Origin: Mailhella massiliensis | Lineage (GTDB): Bacteria; Desulfobacterota; Desulfovibrionia; Desulfovibrionales; Desulfovibrionaceae | DNA length: 53,964 bases | Direction of reading: 5' to 3' | NCBI RefSeq assembly: GCF_900155525.1 | Contig: NZ_LT706937.1 | Coordinates: 41,693-95,656 of the forward strand | In this document: piece after piece, positions 18,464 to 25,972 of the stretch | How the letters are laid out: each line of letters starts with the position of its first letter | Position numbering within the stretch: the first letter of the stretch is position 1 | Made by a program: the position numbers and the translations under genes | Notes under the pieces: generated by a model | The model's input: the letters and a program-made list of their open reading frames with translations, nothing else | Databases searched by the model: none | What the model was told of the DNA's origin: nothing

Positions 18464-21400
18464 AATTCAACGTCGGCGACAAGGTCATCAATCCTTCCGT
18501 GCCCCAGTGGGGACAGGGGGAGGTGCTTCAGGCCGAGGACGGCAAGGTGGTGGTGCGCTTTCCCCATCACGGCGTACGCAGACTCGCCGCCTCCTTTCTG
18601 GCCATGGCCGATACGGGCGAATGCCCGGAACCTTCCGCGCTGCAGAAAAAAAACGCGCGCAAGGCAGAGCCTTCCGCCCGGCCGGGAACGCCCCGCAAAG
18701 CCGCCCCTCTGCCGCGGCAGAACGCCCCAGCAGGGGGAGACCTGGTTTCCCGCGCGCTGGCCATGATGCACGAAAAGGAGCCTGAACAAAACGATGAAGT
18801 GCTTCTTCGTGCGGAACGCGCCGCCGACGCCGGGGAAAAGGCCCGGCAGGATGCCCTGCGCCGCCGGAACGCGGCCATACTCCGTTTCTGGCGCGACGCG
18901 GAAGCCTTCCTCATCCCGGAAGTGCCCCGCTCCTGCCGCCCTCCCGTCACGCAGGCCCGGCGCTGGGAAACCGTATCGGCCTCGCTCCCCGCATGGAGCG
19001 CCGTGCGCGACGCGGAAGAAAAAACCACGCTTTCCCCCGCTCCCTTTTCCGGTGCGGAAGGCGGAGAGCTGCCCTGGCTGCGCCCCCTGCCCGCCGGATT
19101 CTGCGCCGCATGGCATATCGTGTACCTCGGCGTGCTGCCCCGCCACCGTATTTCCGACCTTATTCTGGAAAAAACGGGCTGCCGCCCCGAAAGGGCCGAA
19201 GAACCCGGCACGGGGGAAGGATGCCTTGCCGCCGTCGTTCTGGACGGCACGGGCTTTCCCGTGCCGGAAAGCTTCATGCCCGCCTCCTTCGTGCCCGCCC
19301 TTGCCCGCAGCATTGCGGGCAAAAGCCTCGACCGACTTCAGGAAGACATGCTGAAGATGCAGTCCGACTTCGACCGCCGAAGCGGCGCGCAGGAAGAAGC
19401 CTTCCGCGGCCCCCGGATACACGAGGAGATACGGCGCCTTTTCTCCATGATGAACACGGAAGGAGAGGAAGAGCACATCGTGGTGCGTTCCGTATATTTC
19501 CGGCCCGATCCCAGGGGCCGCCGCATGGACGACGTGCAGAACGACCTGCTCAACTCCTTCTATCTTTCCGACCTCGATCACCTGCTCGGCATCTCCGGCC
19601 AGGGGTTCCGCGGCGTTTTCGCCCGATATCTGGAAGGAGCGGAAGACAGGCCCCGCTGCGACGTGCTCGCTTCGGGCGAGGAGGCCGCGCAGGCACGGGA
19701 AAAGGCCATGTCGATGGAACGCCTCCCCATGGGACGCTGGCCCTTCCCCGTCCCGCAGCACCTGCTGCCCGAGCAGCTCGGGGCGCTCACGGAAATTCTG
19801 AACGGCCAGCTCACGGCGGTGAACGGACCTCCCGGCACGGGCAAGACGCGCCTTGTATGCGAAATAGCGGCGGAACTTGTGGTACAACGCGCCCTGCGGC
19901 TTGCAAGGCTGAACCAGCCCTTCGAAGCCTTCTCCTCTTCAGGAGAAATATACCCGCCCCGCGCCTCGCTCATGCACGGCACCTGCATGGCGGTCACCGG
20001 CTGCAACAACGCCGCCGTGGAAAACATCACGCGCTTTCTGCCTTCGGAAGACGCTCTTTCCCGCGCGGACTTTCCCGAAGCGGGGTACTTTTCCGAGGTG
20101 GCCGCAGCCGTGAACGCGGCCATTGCTCCGACAAACGACGATCAGCTCCCCGCTCCCGCATGGGGCCTTGTCGCCGCGGTGCTCGGTTCGGCATGGAACT
20201 GCGAGCAGTTCGCCCGCGCCTTCGTATGGGGCTTCCGGGATACGGAAAAGAACATCATGTTCCCGGGCATGAAGGATGTTCTGGAACCGTTCCGCAGCTA
20301 TGAAGGCAAACAGCAGGCACGCGAAGCCTGGCAGAAGGCGAAAAAAAATTTTCTCGCCACCTTTGCGGAACTTGAACGGCGCAGGAACTTTCTGGAAAAA
20401 CTTGCGGAAAACGCGCCTGCGGAAGAAGAGCCGTCCTCTCCCCTGCTCGGCAGCTTCATGGCGCTCATGGAGGAAAGCCGCATCCTGCGCGCCTGTTCCC
20501 GCGAGGAGGATACGGCGGCACGGGAACTTGCCTCGCGGCTGGAAGCGCTGGAGGAACTTGCGCGCAAGGCGCAGGAGGAAATGACGAAAAGCCGGAGCCG
20601 TACCGGAACGCTCCGCTTTCCCTGCCGGGAGTTCTGGCGCGACCCGAAGTGGCAGCTCAAAAGCGTGTGGAACGACGAAACGCTGGAAAGGCTTCGTTCC
20701 CGCCTCTTTCTGCAGGCGCTGCGTCTGCATGAATGGACCATCAAGGCCTGCGCGAGGGAAAGCCTGGCCAACGTGAACGCCGTCGCCCGCTACCTGCGCG
20801 GCGCTCCCGTGGAGACCGGCGCGGCCAAAGAGCTCTGGAACTGTCTCTTCTTCATGGTACCCGTGGTTTCCTCCACACTGGCCTCGTTCAGCCGCCTTTT
20901 CTCGGGTATGGGGCAGGCTTCGCTGGACTGGGTGATTCTGGACGAAGCCGGGCAGGCGACGCCGCAAAGCGCCGCCGGCGCGCTGTGGCGGGCGGAAAAG
21001 GCCGCCGTCATCGGCGATCCTCAGCAGATAGAACCCGTGGTGCCGCAACCGGCAGCGCTTCTGGCCACGCTCCGCGCCCGGCAGGAACAAAACGGTCTGC
21101 ACCTTGAACGCTGGTCGCCGGAAGGCTCTTCCGTGCAGACCCTGGCCGACAGGGCATCCCTTCTGGGGACATGGGTGGACAATACGGGCCGCCCCATGTG
21201 GACGGGCTATCCTCTGCGCGCGCATCACCGCTGCGCCGAACCCATGTTCGGCATTTCCAACCGCATCGCCTACGGCGGGCAGATGGTGCAGGCCGGGCGA
21301 AGCGCCCCTGCTCTGGAATCTCCCTTGGACGGAAGCTGCTGGTTCCATGTGGAAGGCAGCATGGCCGATACGCAGCTTGTGCCCGAAGAACTCGCCTGCC

Positions 21401-21804
21401 TGAGAAAACTGCTGCTTGCGCTTCAGCGGCAATGGCCGGAGGCGGAAGGAAAAAACGGCCCGCGCGAGGCCGGAGTCTTCGTCATTTCGCCTTTCCGCAC
21501 GGTGGCGCGGCACTGCCGCCTGCTGCTCAGAAGCATGGGATTTCCCGAAGAAAAGGTACGCTGCGGCACCATACATACCTTTCAGGGCAAGGAGGCCGAC
21601 ATCGTGTTCCTTGTGCTCGGTTCCGCTCCGGGCCAGGCCGGATGGGGCAGCAGGCAGTGGGCCTCGCGCACGCCCAACATCCTGAACGTGGCCCTCACCC
21701 GCGCACGTTCCCTGCTTTATGTGGTGGGCAACCGGCGGGACTGGAGCCGCCATCCCTTCTTCGATATTCTCGCGGAGGAAATACCCGTCAGAGAAGGGGC
21801 ATGA
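18460..21804 (+). CDS. Large SF1 helicase with N-terminal DUF3553-like domain
   Basis: A 1114-residue protein. Residues 1-45 (MKFNVGDKVINPSVPQWGQG) resemble DUF3553/CarD-like small beta domains that bind nucleic acid or RNA polymerase. The helicase core has Walker A GPPGTGKT near 457, DEAGQATPQS near 827, and C-terminal TFQGKEADIVF and NVALTRARS, the DNA2/NAM7 (UvrD-like SF1B) pattern. Between motifs I and II lies a long charged helical insertion. The ATG overlaps the hrpB stop; 71 upstream open codons lie inside hrpB and were rejected. Role unknown; repair or RNA metabolism is plausible. Confidence 0.88.
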   Translation: MKFNVGDKVINPSVPQWGQGEVLQAEDGKVVVRFPHHGVRRLAASFLAMADTGECPEPSALQKKNARKAEPSARPGTPRKAAPLPRQNAPAGGDLVSRALAMMHEKEPEQNDEVLLRAERAADAGEKARQDALRRRNAAILRFWRDAEAFLIPEVPRSCRPPVTQARRWETVSASLPAWSAVRDAEEKTTLSPAPFSGAEGGELPWLRPLPAGFCAAWHIVYLGVLPRHRISDLILEKTGCRPERAEEPGTGEGCLAAVVLDGTGFPVPESFMPASFVPALARSIAGKSLDRLQEDMLKMQSDFDRRSGAQEEAFRGPRIHEEIRRLFSMMNTEGEEEHIVVRSVYFRPDPRGRRMDDVQNDLLNSFYLSDLDHLLGISGQGFRGVFARYLEGAEDRPRCDVLASGEEAAQAREKAMSMERLPMGRWPFPVPQHLLPEQLGALTEILNGQLTAVNGPPGTGKTRLVCEIAAELVVQRALRLARLNQPFEAFSSSGEIYPPRASLMHGTCMAVTGCNNAAVENITRFLPSEDALSRADFPEAGYFSEVAAAVNAAIAPTNDDQLPAPAWGLVAAVLGSAWNCEQFARAFVWGFRDTEKNIMFPGMKDVLEPFRSYEGKQQAREAWQKAKKNFLATFAELERRRNFLEKLAENAPAEEEPSSPLLGSFMALMEESRILRACSREEDTAARELASRLEALEELARKAQEEMTKSRSRTGTLRFPCREFWRDPKWQLKSVWNDETLERLRSRLFLQALRLHEWTIKACARESLANVNAVARYLRGAPVETGAAKELWNCLFFMVPVVSSTLASFSRLFSGMGQASLDWVILDEAGQATPQSAAGALWRAEKAAVIGDPQQIEPVVPQPAALLATLRARQEQNGLHLERWSPEGSSVQTLADRASLLGTWVDNTGRPMWTGYPLRAHHRCAEPMFGISNRIAYGGQMVQAGRSAPALESPLDGSCWFHVEGSMADTQLVPEELACLRKLLLALQRQWPEAEGKNGPREAGVFVISPFRTVARHCRLLLRSMGFPEEKVRCGTIHTFQGKEADIVFLVLGSAPGQAGWGSRQWASRTPNILNVALTRARSLLYVVGNRRDWSRHPFFDILAEEIPVREGA

Positions 21805-22174
21805 CGCCGCCCTCGGCGCTTCCCCTGCCGCAGAAGAACACCTCCACGCGCAGCCCTGCATTGCGCGCCTTGGTGATGGTATCCCGCGTGCCCGGGGATT
21901 TGCCGTCCCAGAAGGCGGCAACGGCATCGGCCCGCGCCACGATTTCCGTGTTGCGTATGGGGCCCGCCTTTCTGCCGTAGCGCTTCCAGTCTGCGGGAAT
22001 CACGACGAGGGGAAGCTGATGGGCCGCGGCAAAGCGTGCCGCAAGGCCGTCCGCCCCGCGCGCGCCGCCGGAAATGACGGCTTCAAGCTCCTCCACGCGG
22101 AACACGCGCAGCAGGCAGTGCTCCAGCCATGCGTAATCCTGAAAATCGCGAGACCCCACCACGGCCAGTTTCAT
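21788..22174 (-). CDS. DUF2493 / SLOG-fold protein
   Basis: A 128-residue protein beginning MKLAVVGSRDFQDY, with ISGGARGADGLAARFA and a late GTRDTITKAR segment. This is the Rossmann-like SLOG (YspA/cpYpsA-related) family, thought to bind nucleotides or related ligands and often found near stress or mobile functions. GAGG precedes the ATG at 22174. It converges with the SF1 helicase and overlaps its end by 17 bases. Confidence 0.88.
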   Translation of the reverse strand: MKLAVVGSRDFQDYAWLEHCLLRVFRVEELEAVISGGARGADGLAARFAAAHQLPLVVIPADWKRYGRKAGPIRNTEIVARADAVAAFWDGKSPGTRDTITKARNAGLRVEVFFCGRGSAEGGVMPLL

Positions 22175-22330
22175 ACGGTACCTCGTCAGGCCTTTTCGGC
22201 TTCTCCCGCCGCCCGATACGGGCGGACAGGCCTTCCCACCATACGCAAAGCGCAAAAGTGCGGCAAGTGCTTGATTTCAACCGGCTCCGGGGCAATAATG
22301 ACCTCCGACAACCTGAAAGCGAGGCCCTTC

Positions 22331-23014
22331 ATGCCCGATATACTGAACCTTGACCCGGAACTGGCCGCAAAGGCCGACGCGCTCTTTCACGAACTGGGGC
22401 TGGATCTGCCCACGGCCGTACGGCTTTTTCTGCTGCAATCGCTGAGGGAAGGCGGCCTGCCCTTCACTCCGCGCCTCACCGCGCCCTCGGCCATGCGCGA
22501 AAAACATGCCGAGGCGCCCCTGCCGCAGGAAGAACCCGGCCATGAGGAAAACAGGACGGACACGCCCTGCATAAAGGAAGAACCCCGTCTCGACGCGGAC
22601 ATGCCCTCCGCTCCCGCCCCGGAAGAGAACCTGCGTTCCCTGCCCGAAACGGAGGAAGAAGAATCCGGGAGGGACCTCCCGGCCGACGCCGGAGAAAGCG
22701 GTTTCCCCGGGGAAGAGGAAGAACTGCCTGCCGCCGGAAACGACGGTGAAGCGCCCTCTCCCACCGCCGCGGCCGAAGCCCCCTTCGCCCCCGGCGGAAG
22801 TGACGAACTGCGTCGTGCCTTTGCCTCCGCGCACCTCATCGGCGCGCCGCTCCGGCGCATCCGTTCCCTGAACCGTCTGTACGCCATAGGCGAAAGAAAT
22901 CCCCATGTGCAGGGCTGGCGCGAGGTGTACGTTTCCGGCGACGAGCCCTTTGCCCTCGATTTCGGCGCCGTGCGCGTGGAACTCGGTTTCCACGGCGGGG
23001 CAGCCTGCGCATGA
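22331..23014 (+). CDS. RelB/DinJ-like N-terminus on a long acidic protein
   Basis: A 227-residue protein. Residues 1-46 (MPDILNLDPELAAKADALFH and following) resemble the ribbon-helix-helix DNA-binding part of RelB/DinJ antitoxins, including the LPTAVRLFL helix. Residues about 50-155 are a low-complexity, glutamate- and proline-rich linker. The C-terminal 70 residues (LRRIRSLNRLYAIGERNPHV and on) are compact and unknown to me. No RelE/YafQ-like toxin is next to it. GCGAGG precedes the ATG; an upstream ATG at 22298 lacks a ribosome binding site. It overlaps the 23011 gene. Confidence 0.7.
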   Translation: MPDILNLDPELAAKADALFHELGLDLPTAVRLFLLQSLREGGLPFTPRLTAPSAMREKHAEAPLPQEEPGHEENRTDTPCIKEEPRLDADMPSAPAPEENLRSLPETEEEESGRDLPADAGESGFPGEEEELPAAGNDGEAPSPTAAAEAPFAPGGSDELRRAFASAHLIGAPLRRIRSLNRLYAIGERNPHVQGWREVYVSGDEPFALDFGAVRVELGFHGGAACA

Positions 23015-23319
23015 TGGACGGCCGCCTGCCCGACAAGGTGCTCGAAGCCGACGCCGTGTATCCGCGCGATCTGAGCGCCGTGTTCTCCTCCGTCATCGGG
23101 CAGCCGCTGGCGGACGTATCCAGCACCCGCACCTGGGACGACGGGCAGGAACGGGAACAGCTTCGCCTGCATTTCGCCAACGGCTGCACCCTCACCTTTG
23201 CTCCCGGCAAGGACTGGGGGGCGCTCTGGCTTTCCGACGCGCACGGTTCCGTCATGTTCGCGCCCGACGCGGTATGGCTGCGCGTGCTGGACGACCGAGC
23301 CTGGAACGGCCTGCGCTAG
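23011..23319 (+). CDS. Unknown 102-residue protein coupled to the RelB-like gene
   Basis: No family recognised. It has a tryptophan-rich beta-looking centre (GKDWGALWLSDAHGSVMFAP). ATGATG overlaps the TGA of the previous gene, so the pair is translationally coupled (start 23011 or 23014). It does not carry RelE or YafQ toxin motifs. Function unknown. Confidence 0.65.
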   Translation: MMDGRLPDKVLEADAVYPRDLSAVFSSVIGQPLADVSSTRTWDDGQEREQLRLHFANGCTLTFAPGKDWGALWLSDAHGSVMFAPDAVWLRVLDDRAWNGLR

Positions 23320-23365
23320 ATCTCTGCAGTTTCTGCCTGCCGGCAGGGCCGGACGCTCCGGTCCA

Positions 23366-23394
23366 TTGACCGGAACGGATTAAATGAGTATCTC
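23366..23394 (+). promoter_or_regulatory. Candidate promoter of the Fur-family gene
   Basis: TTGACC (23366-23371), a 17-base spacer, and TATCTC (23389-23394). The -35 is good and the -10 poor, as often seen at regulated promoters. Confidence 0.35.
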
Positions 23395-23426
23395 TGGGAA
23401 ACTCTATACCCTCAGAGGAATCTTCT

Positions 23427-23870
23427 ATGGAAAAAAATTTTGCGGAAGTGGAGCATAAATTTTCCGAATATCTCAAGCAGAAAGGCCTTCGCGTCACGCC
23501 TCAGAGGCTGAAGATTCTGGAGGCCTTTCTCAACGCCGACGACCATGTGTCCATGGAAGAGCTTTTTCTGCTGGTCCGCAGCAGGGACAACACCGTCGGG
23601 CAGGTTACGGTGTACCGCACCCTCAAGCTGCTCTGCGAGGCGGGCATAGCCTCGGCCGTGAACTTCGAGGAAGGCATGGTGCGCTACGAACCCCTGGGAA
23701 TGCATCATCACGACCATCTGGTCTGTGAAAAATGCGGCAGAAAAATAGAATTCATCAACGACGCCATTGAAGAACTTCAGGAAAAGGTCTGCCGCGTGCA
23801 CGGCTTCATTCCCACCTCGCACCACATGGTGCTTTACGGCGTCTGCTCCGACTGCCGCAAAAAGGCCTGA
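23427..23870 (+). CDS. Fur-family metal-dependent repressor
   Basis: A 147-residue regulator. The winged helix is in the first 85 residues (GLRVTPQRLKILEAF and GQVTVYRTLKLL), followed by the dimerisation domain with the metal-binding HHHDH cluster and two CxxC pairs (CEKCG and CSDC) for a structural zinc. This suits Fur, but PerR or Zur cannot be excluded without binding-site data. AGAGGAA precedes the ATG. The yjbQ-like gene starts two bases after the stop, so they form an operon. Confidence 0.9.
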   Translation: MEKNFAEVEHKFSEYLKQKGLRVTPQRLKILEAFLNADDHVSMEELFLLVRSRDNTVGQVTVYRTLKLLCEAGIASAVNFEEGMVRYEPLGMHHHDHLVCEKCGRKIEFINDAIEELQEKVCRVHGFIPTSHHMVLYGVCSDCRKKA

Positions 23871-23872
23871 CC

Positions 23873-24268
23873 ATGGAAAAGCTTTCCGTATGCACCCGTT
23901 CCCGGGAGGAAATGATCGACGTCACCCCCCTTCTCCGCAAGGCCGTTGCCGAACACGGCTGGGAAGACGGCGTTCTTGTGGTCTTCTGCCCGCACACCAC
24001 CTGCGGACTCACCGTGAATGAAGGCTTCGACCCCGACGTGGCGGGCGACATCACGCGCTTTTTCCACACGCGCATCCCGCAGGACGACCATTTCCGCCAC
24101 AGCGAAGGCAACGCCGACGCCCACATCAAGGCCAGCCTTTTCGGTTCCTCCCTGCAGCTCATTGTGGAGGAAGGCAGCATGTGCCTCGGCACATGGCAGG
24201 CCGTATGGCTTTTTGAAGGCGACGGCCCGCGCAGCCGTCAGCTCTGGCTGAAGTGGCTCAAGGCCTGA
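23873..24268 (+). CDS. YjbQ family protein (UPF0047)
   Basis: A 131-residue protein with CPHTTCGLTVNEGFDPDV and GNADAHIKASLFGSS, the signature of YjbQ/UPF0047 proteins. Members have weak thiamine-phosphate synthase activity in vitro; the physiological role is unsettled. It is co-transcribed with the Fur-family gene and followed by a strong terminator. Confidence 0.9.
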   Translation: MEKLSVCTRSREEMIDVTPLLRKAVAEHGWEDGVLVVFCPHTTCGLTVNEGFDPDVAGDITRFFHTRIPQDDHFRHSEGNADAHIKASLFGSSLQLIVEEGSMCLGTWQAVWLFEGDGPRSRQLWLKWLKA

Positions 24269-24316
24269 ATCCCCTTCAGCCCGGTACCGTTTTCCGGCGG
24301 CGTGCGCCGCAGGAAA

Positions 24317-24365
24317 AAACGCCGTTCCCCGCACCGGAATCATTCCCGTGCGGGGAACGGCGTTT
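24317..24365. terminator. Bidirectional terminator between yjbQ-like gene and cfa
   Basis: A perfect 18-base inverted repeat (AAACGCCGTTCCCCGCAC and its complement) with a 13-base loop, flanked by A and T tracts. It serves the converging yjbQ and cfa genes. Confidence 0.85.
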
Positions 24366-24478
24366 AATCCCCCGGAAAGCCGCAGAGCATATCTTCGCAG
24401 AACCTGGCGCGTGCCGCGTACGCCGCGGCCGGAACGCCCCTTTTTCAGAACGCGGAAGGCCTGACCGCGCAGGGAAAA

Positions 24479-25627
24479 CTAGCCCCGTACCTTGCGGCAG
24501 TACCCGTCGGGCAGCCCTTCGGGACTGAGCACAAGCTGCCAGAGCTGTATGCTCCGGGCACGGAACGCCCCGGCGCAGGAAAGAAGATAGTACCGGTACA
24601 TGCGGCGTATCCGTTCCGTACAGGAAAAAGCCCCGTCACGGAAGCCGCGCTCAACATTGTCATGCCACGCCATGAGCGTCCGGTCGTAATCCACGCCGAA
24701 GTTCTGCCAGTCCTCCATGACGAAGTCGTGCTCCAGAGCGTTCACCAGCGTTGAGGGAGAAGGCAGTATGCCGTTGGGGAAGATGTAGCGCGTCAGCCAC
24801 GGGTCGGCCCCCGCTCCCGCACCGAGAGCGCCGTTGCAGCCTATGCTGTGCAGCAGAAAAAGCCCGCCGGCCTTCAGCGAGTTTCTTACCGTGTCCATGA
24901 ATATGCCGTAATTGCGCCTTCCCACATGTTCGAACATGCCCACGGAAACCACCCTGTCCCATGTGCCGCGCAGGCTGCGGTAATCCATGAGGCGATATTC
25001 CACATCCGCGCCGGAAGAGGCCGCCGCATCCTGGGCAAAGGCAAGCTGCCCGCGGGAAACGGTCACGCCCGTCACCCGCACGCCGTGTTCCTGCGCCATA
25101 TGCAGGGCCAGCGTTCCCCAGCCGCAGCCTATGTCGAGCACCGTCATGCCCGGCTCCAGCGAAAGCTTGCGGCATATCATCTCCATTTTGGCCCGCTGCG
25201 CCTCGTCGAGAGTCTCCGGCCCCGTGGCCTTCACATCCTGCCAGCAGGCGCAGCTGTACTGCATGGTGGGACCGAGCATGGCACGAAAGAGCGCCGGATC
25301 GGTATCGTAATGCGCCCGCGCCACCATGAAGGACCGGGCACGGCTCTGGAGATTGAACAAGGTATGAAACGCCTTCGTCGCCCAGGCGGGATATGTATGG
25401 CCGAGCGGCCTTTCCAGATGCGCGCGTATGGCCCGGCAGAACATCGCATCCATGGCCTCGCATTCCCACCACCCGTCCATGTAGGACTCGCCGAGTCCCA
25501 GCGTTCCCTGCTTCAGAAGGCGTGCATAGAAACCTTCGTTGAGTACCTGAATATCCCACGGCCTGTCGCCGTTGATGCGAATGTCCGCCTTTTCGGCCAG
25601 CTTTTCCACCCATTCCTTTGCCTGCAT
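24479..25627 (-). CDS. cfa: Cyclopropane-fatty-acyl-phospholipid synthase
   Basis: Transfers a methylene group from S-adenosylmethionine to unsaturated phospholipid acyl chains, changing membrane properties under stress. The 382-residue protein has the SAM-binding loop VLDIGCGWGTLALHMA, GVTVSRGQ, the conserved VGMFEHVG and the C-terminal lipid-binding half. Its ATG at 25627 has AAAGGAG at ideal spacing. Upstream open codons 25628-25678 lack a start signal. Monocistronic. Confidence 0.94.
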   Translation of the reverse strand: MQAKEWVEKLAEKADIRINGDRPWDIQVLNEGFYARLLKQGTLGLGESYMDGWWECEAMDAMFCRAIRAHLERPLGHTYPAWATKAFHTLFNLQSRARSFMVARAHYDTDPALFRAMLGPTMQYSCACWQDVKATGPETLDEAQRAKMEMICRKLSLEPGMTVLDIGCGWGTLALHMAQEHGVRVTGVTVSRGQLAFAQDAAASSGADVEYRLMDYRSLRGTWDRVVSVGMFEHVGRRNYGIFMDTVRNSLKAGGLFLLHSIGCNGALGAGAGADPWLTRYIFPNGILPSPSTLVNALEHDFVMEDWQNFGVDYDRTLMAWHDNVERGFRDGAFSCTERIRRMYRYYLLSCAGAFRARSIQLWQLVLSPEGLPDGYCRKVRG

Positions 25628-25972
25628 GACTTTCTCCTTTTTTTTCGCAGGGTAACGAAAAGGAAAAGCCCCTTCCATGATAGAACCGTCTTTCTGCGGA
25701 CATGCTCATGCCGCGCGTCTGCCCCGAAGTCCGCGCAGCGGAAGACCGTTTCCCCGTGTCTGCCTTCTCCTCCGGGGATACGGGCTTCCGACGCTTTTTT
25801 ACTTGAAACCCCGGCCGTACCGTGTTTCAATTTTCTATGCCTTTTCCCCGCGGATGACGCCTGTTCTCCCTTTTTCTGAAACGCCGCGTCCGCTCCGGGG
25901 ATGCTCCGAACGTCTTCCCGCGTCCGGCGTTCCGCATCCGTTCCGGCGGCGACGCGCCTCATCGGAGCTTCC
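25628..25972. other. Divergent promoter region of cfa and the GDYXXLXY gene
   Basis: A 345-base gap holding a short dyad, TTGAAAC (25803-25809) and GTTTCAA (25824-25830), 14 bases apart, that could be an operator or a pair of -35 elements. No gene is seen. Confidence 0.35.
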
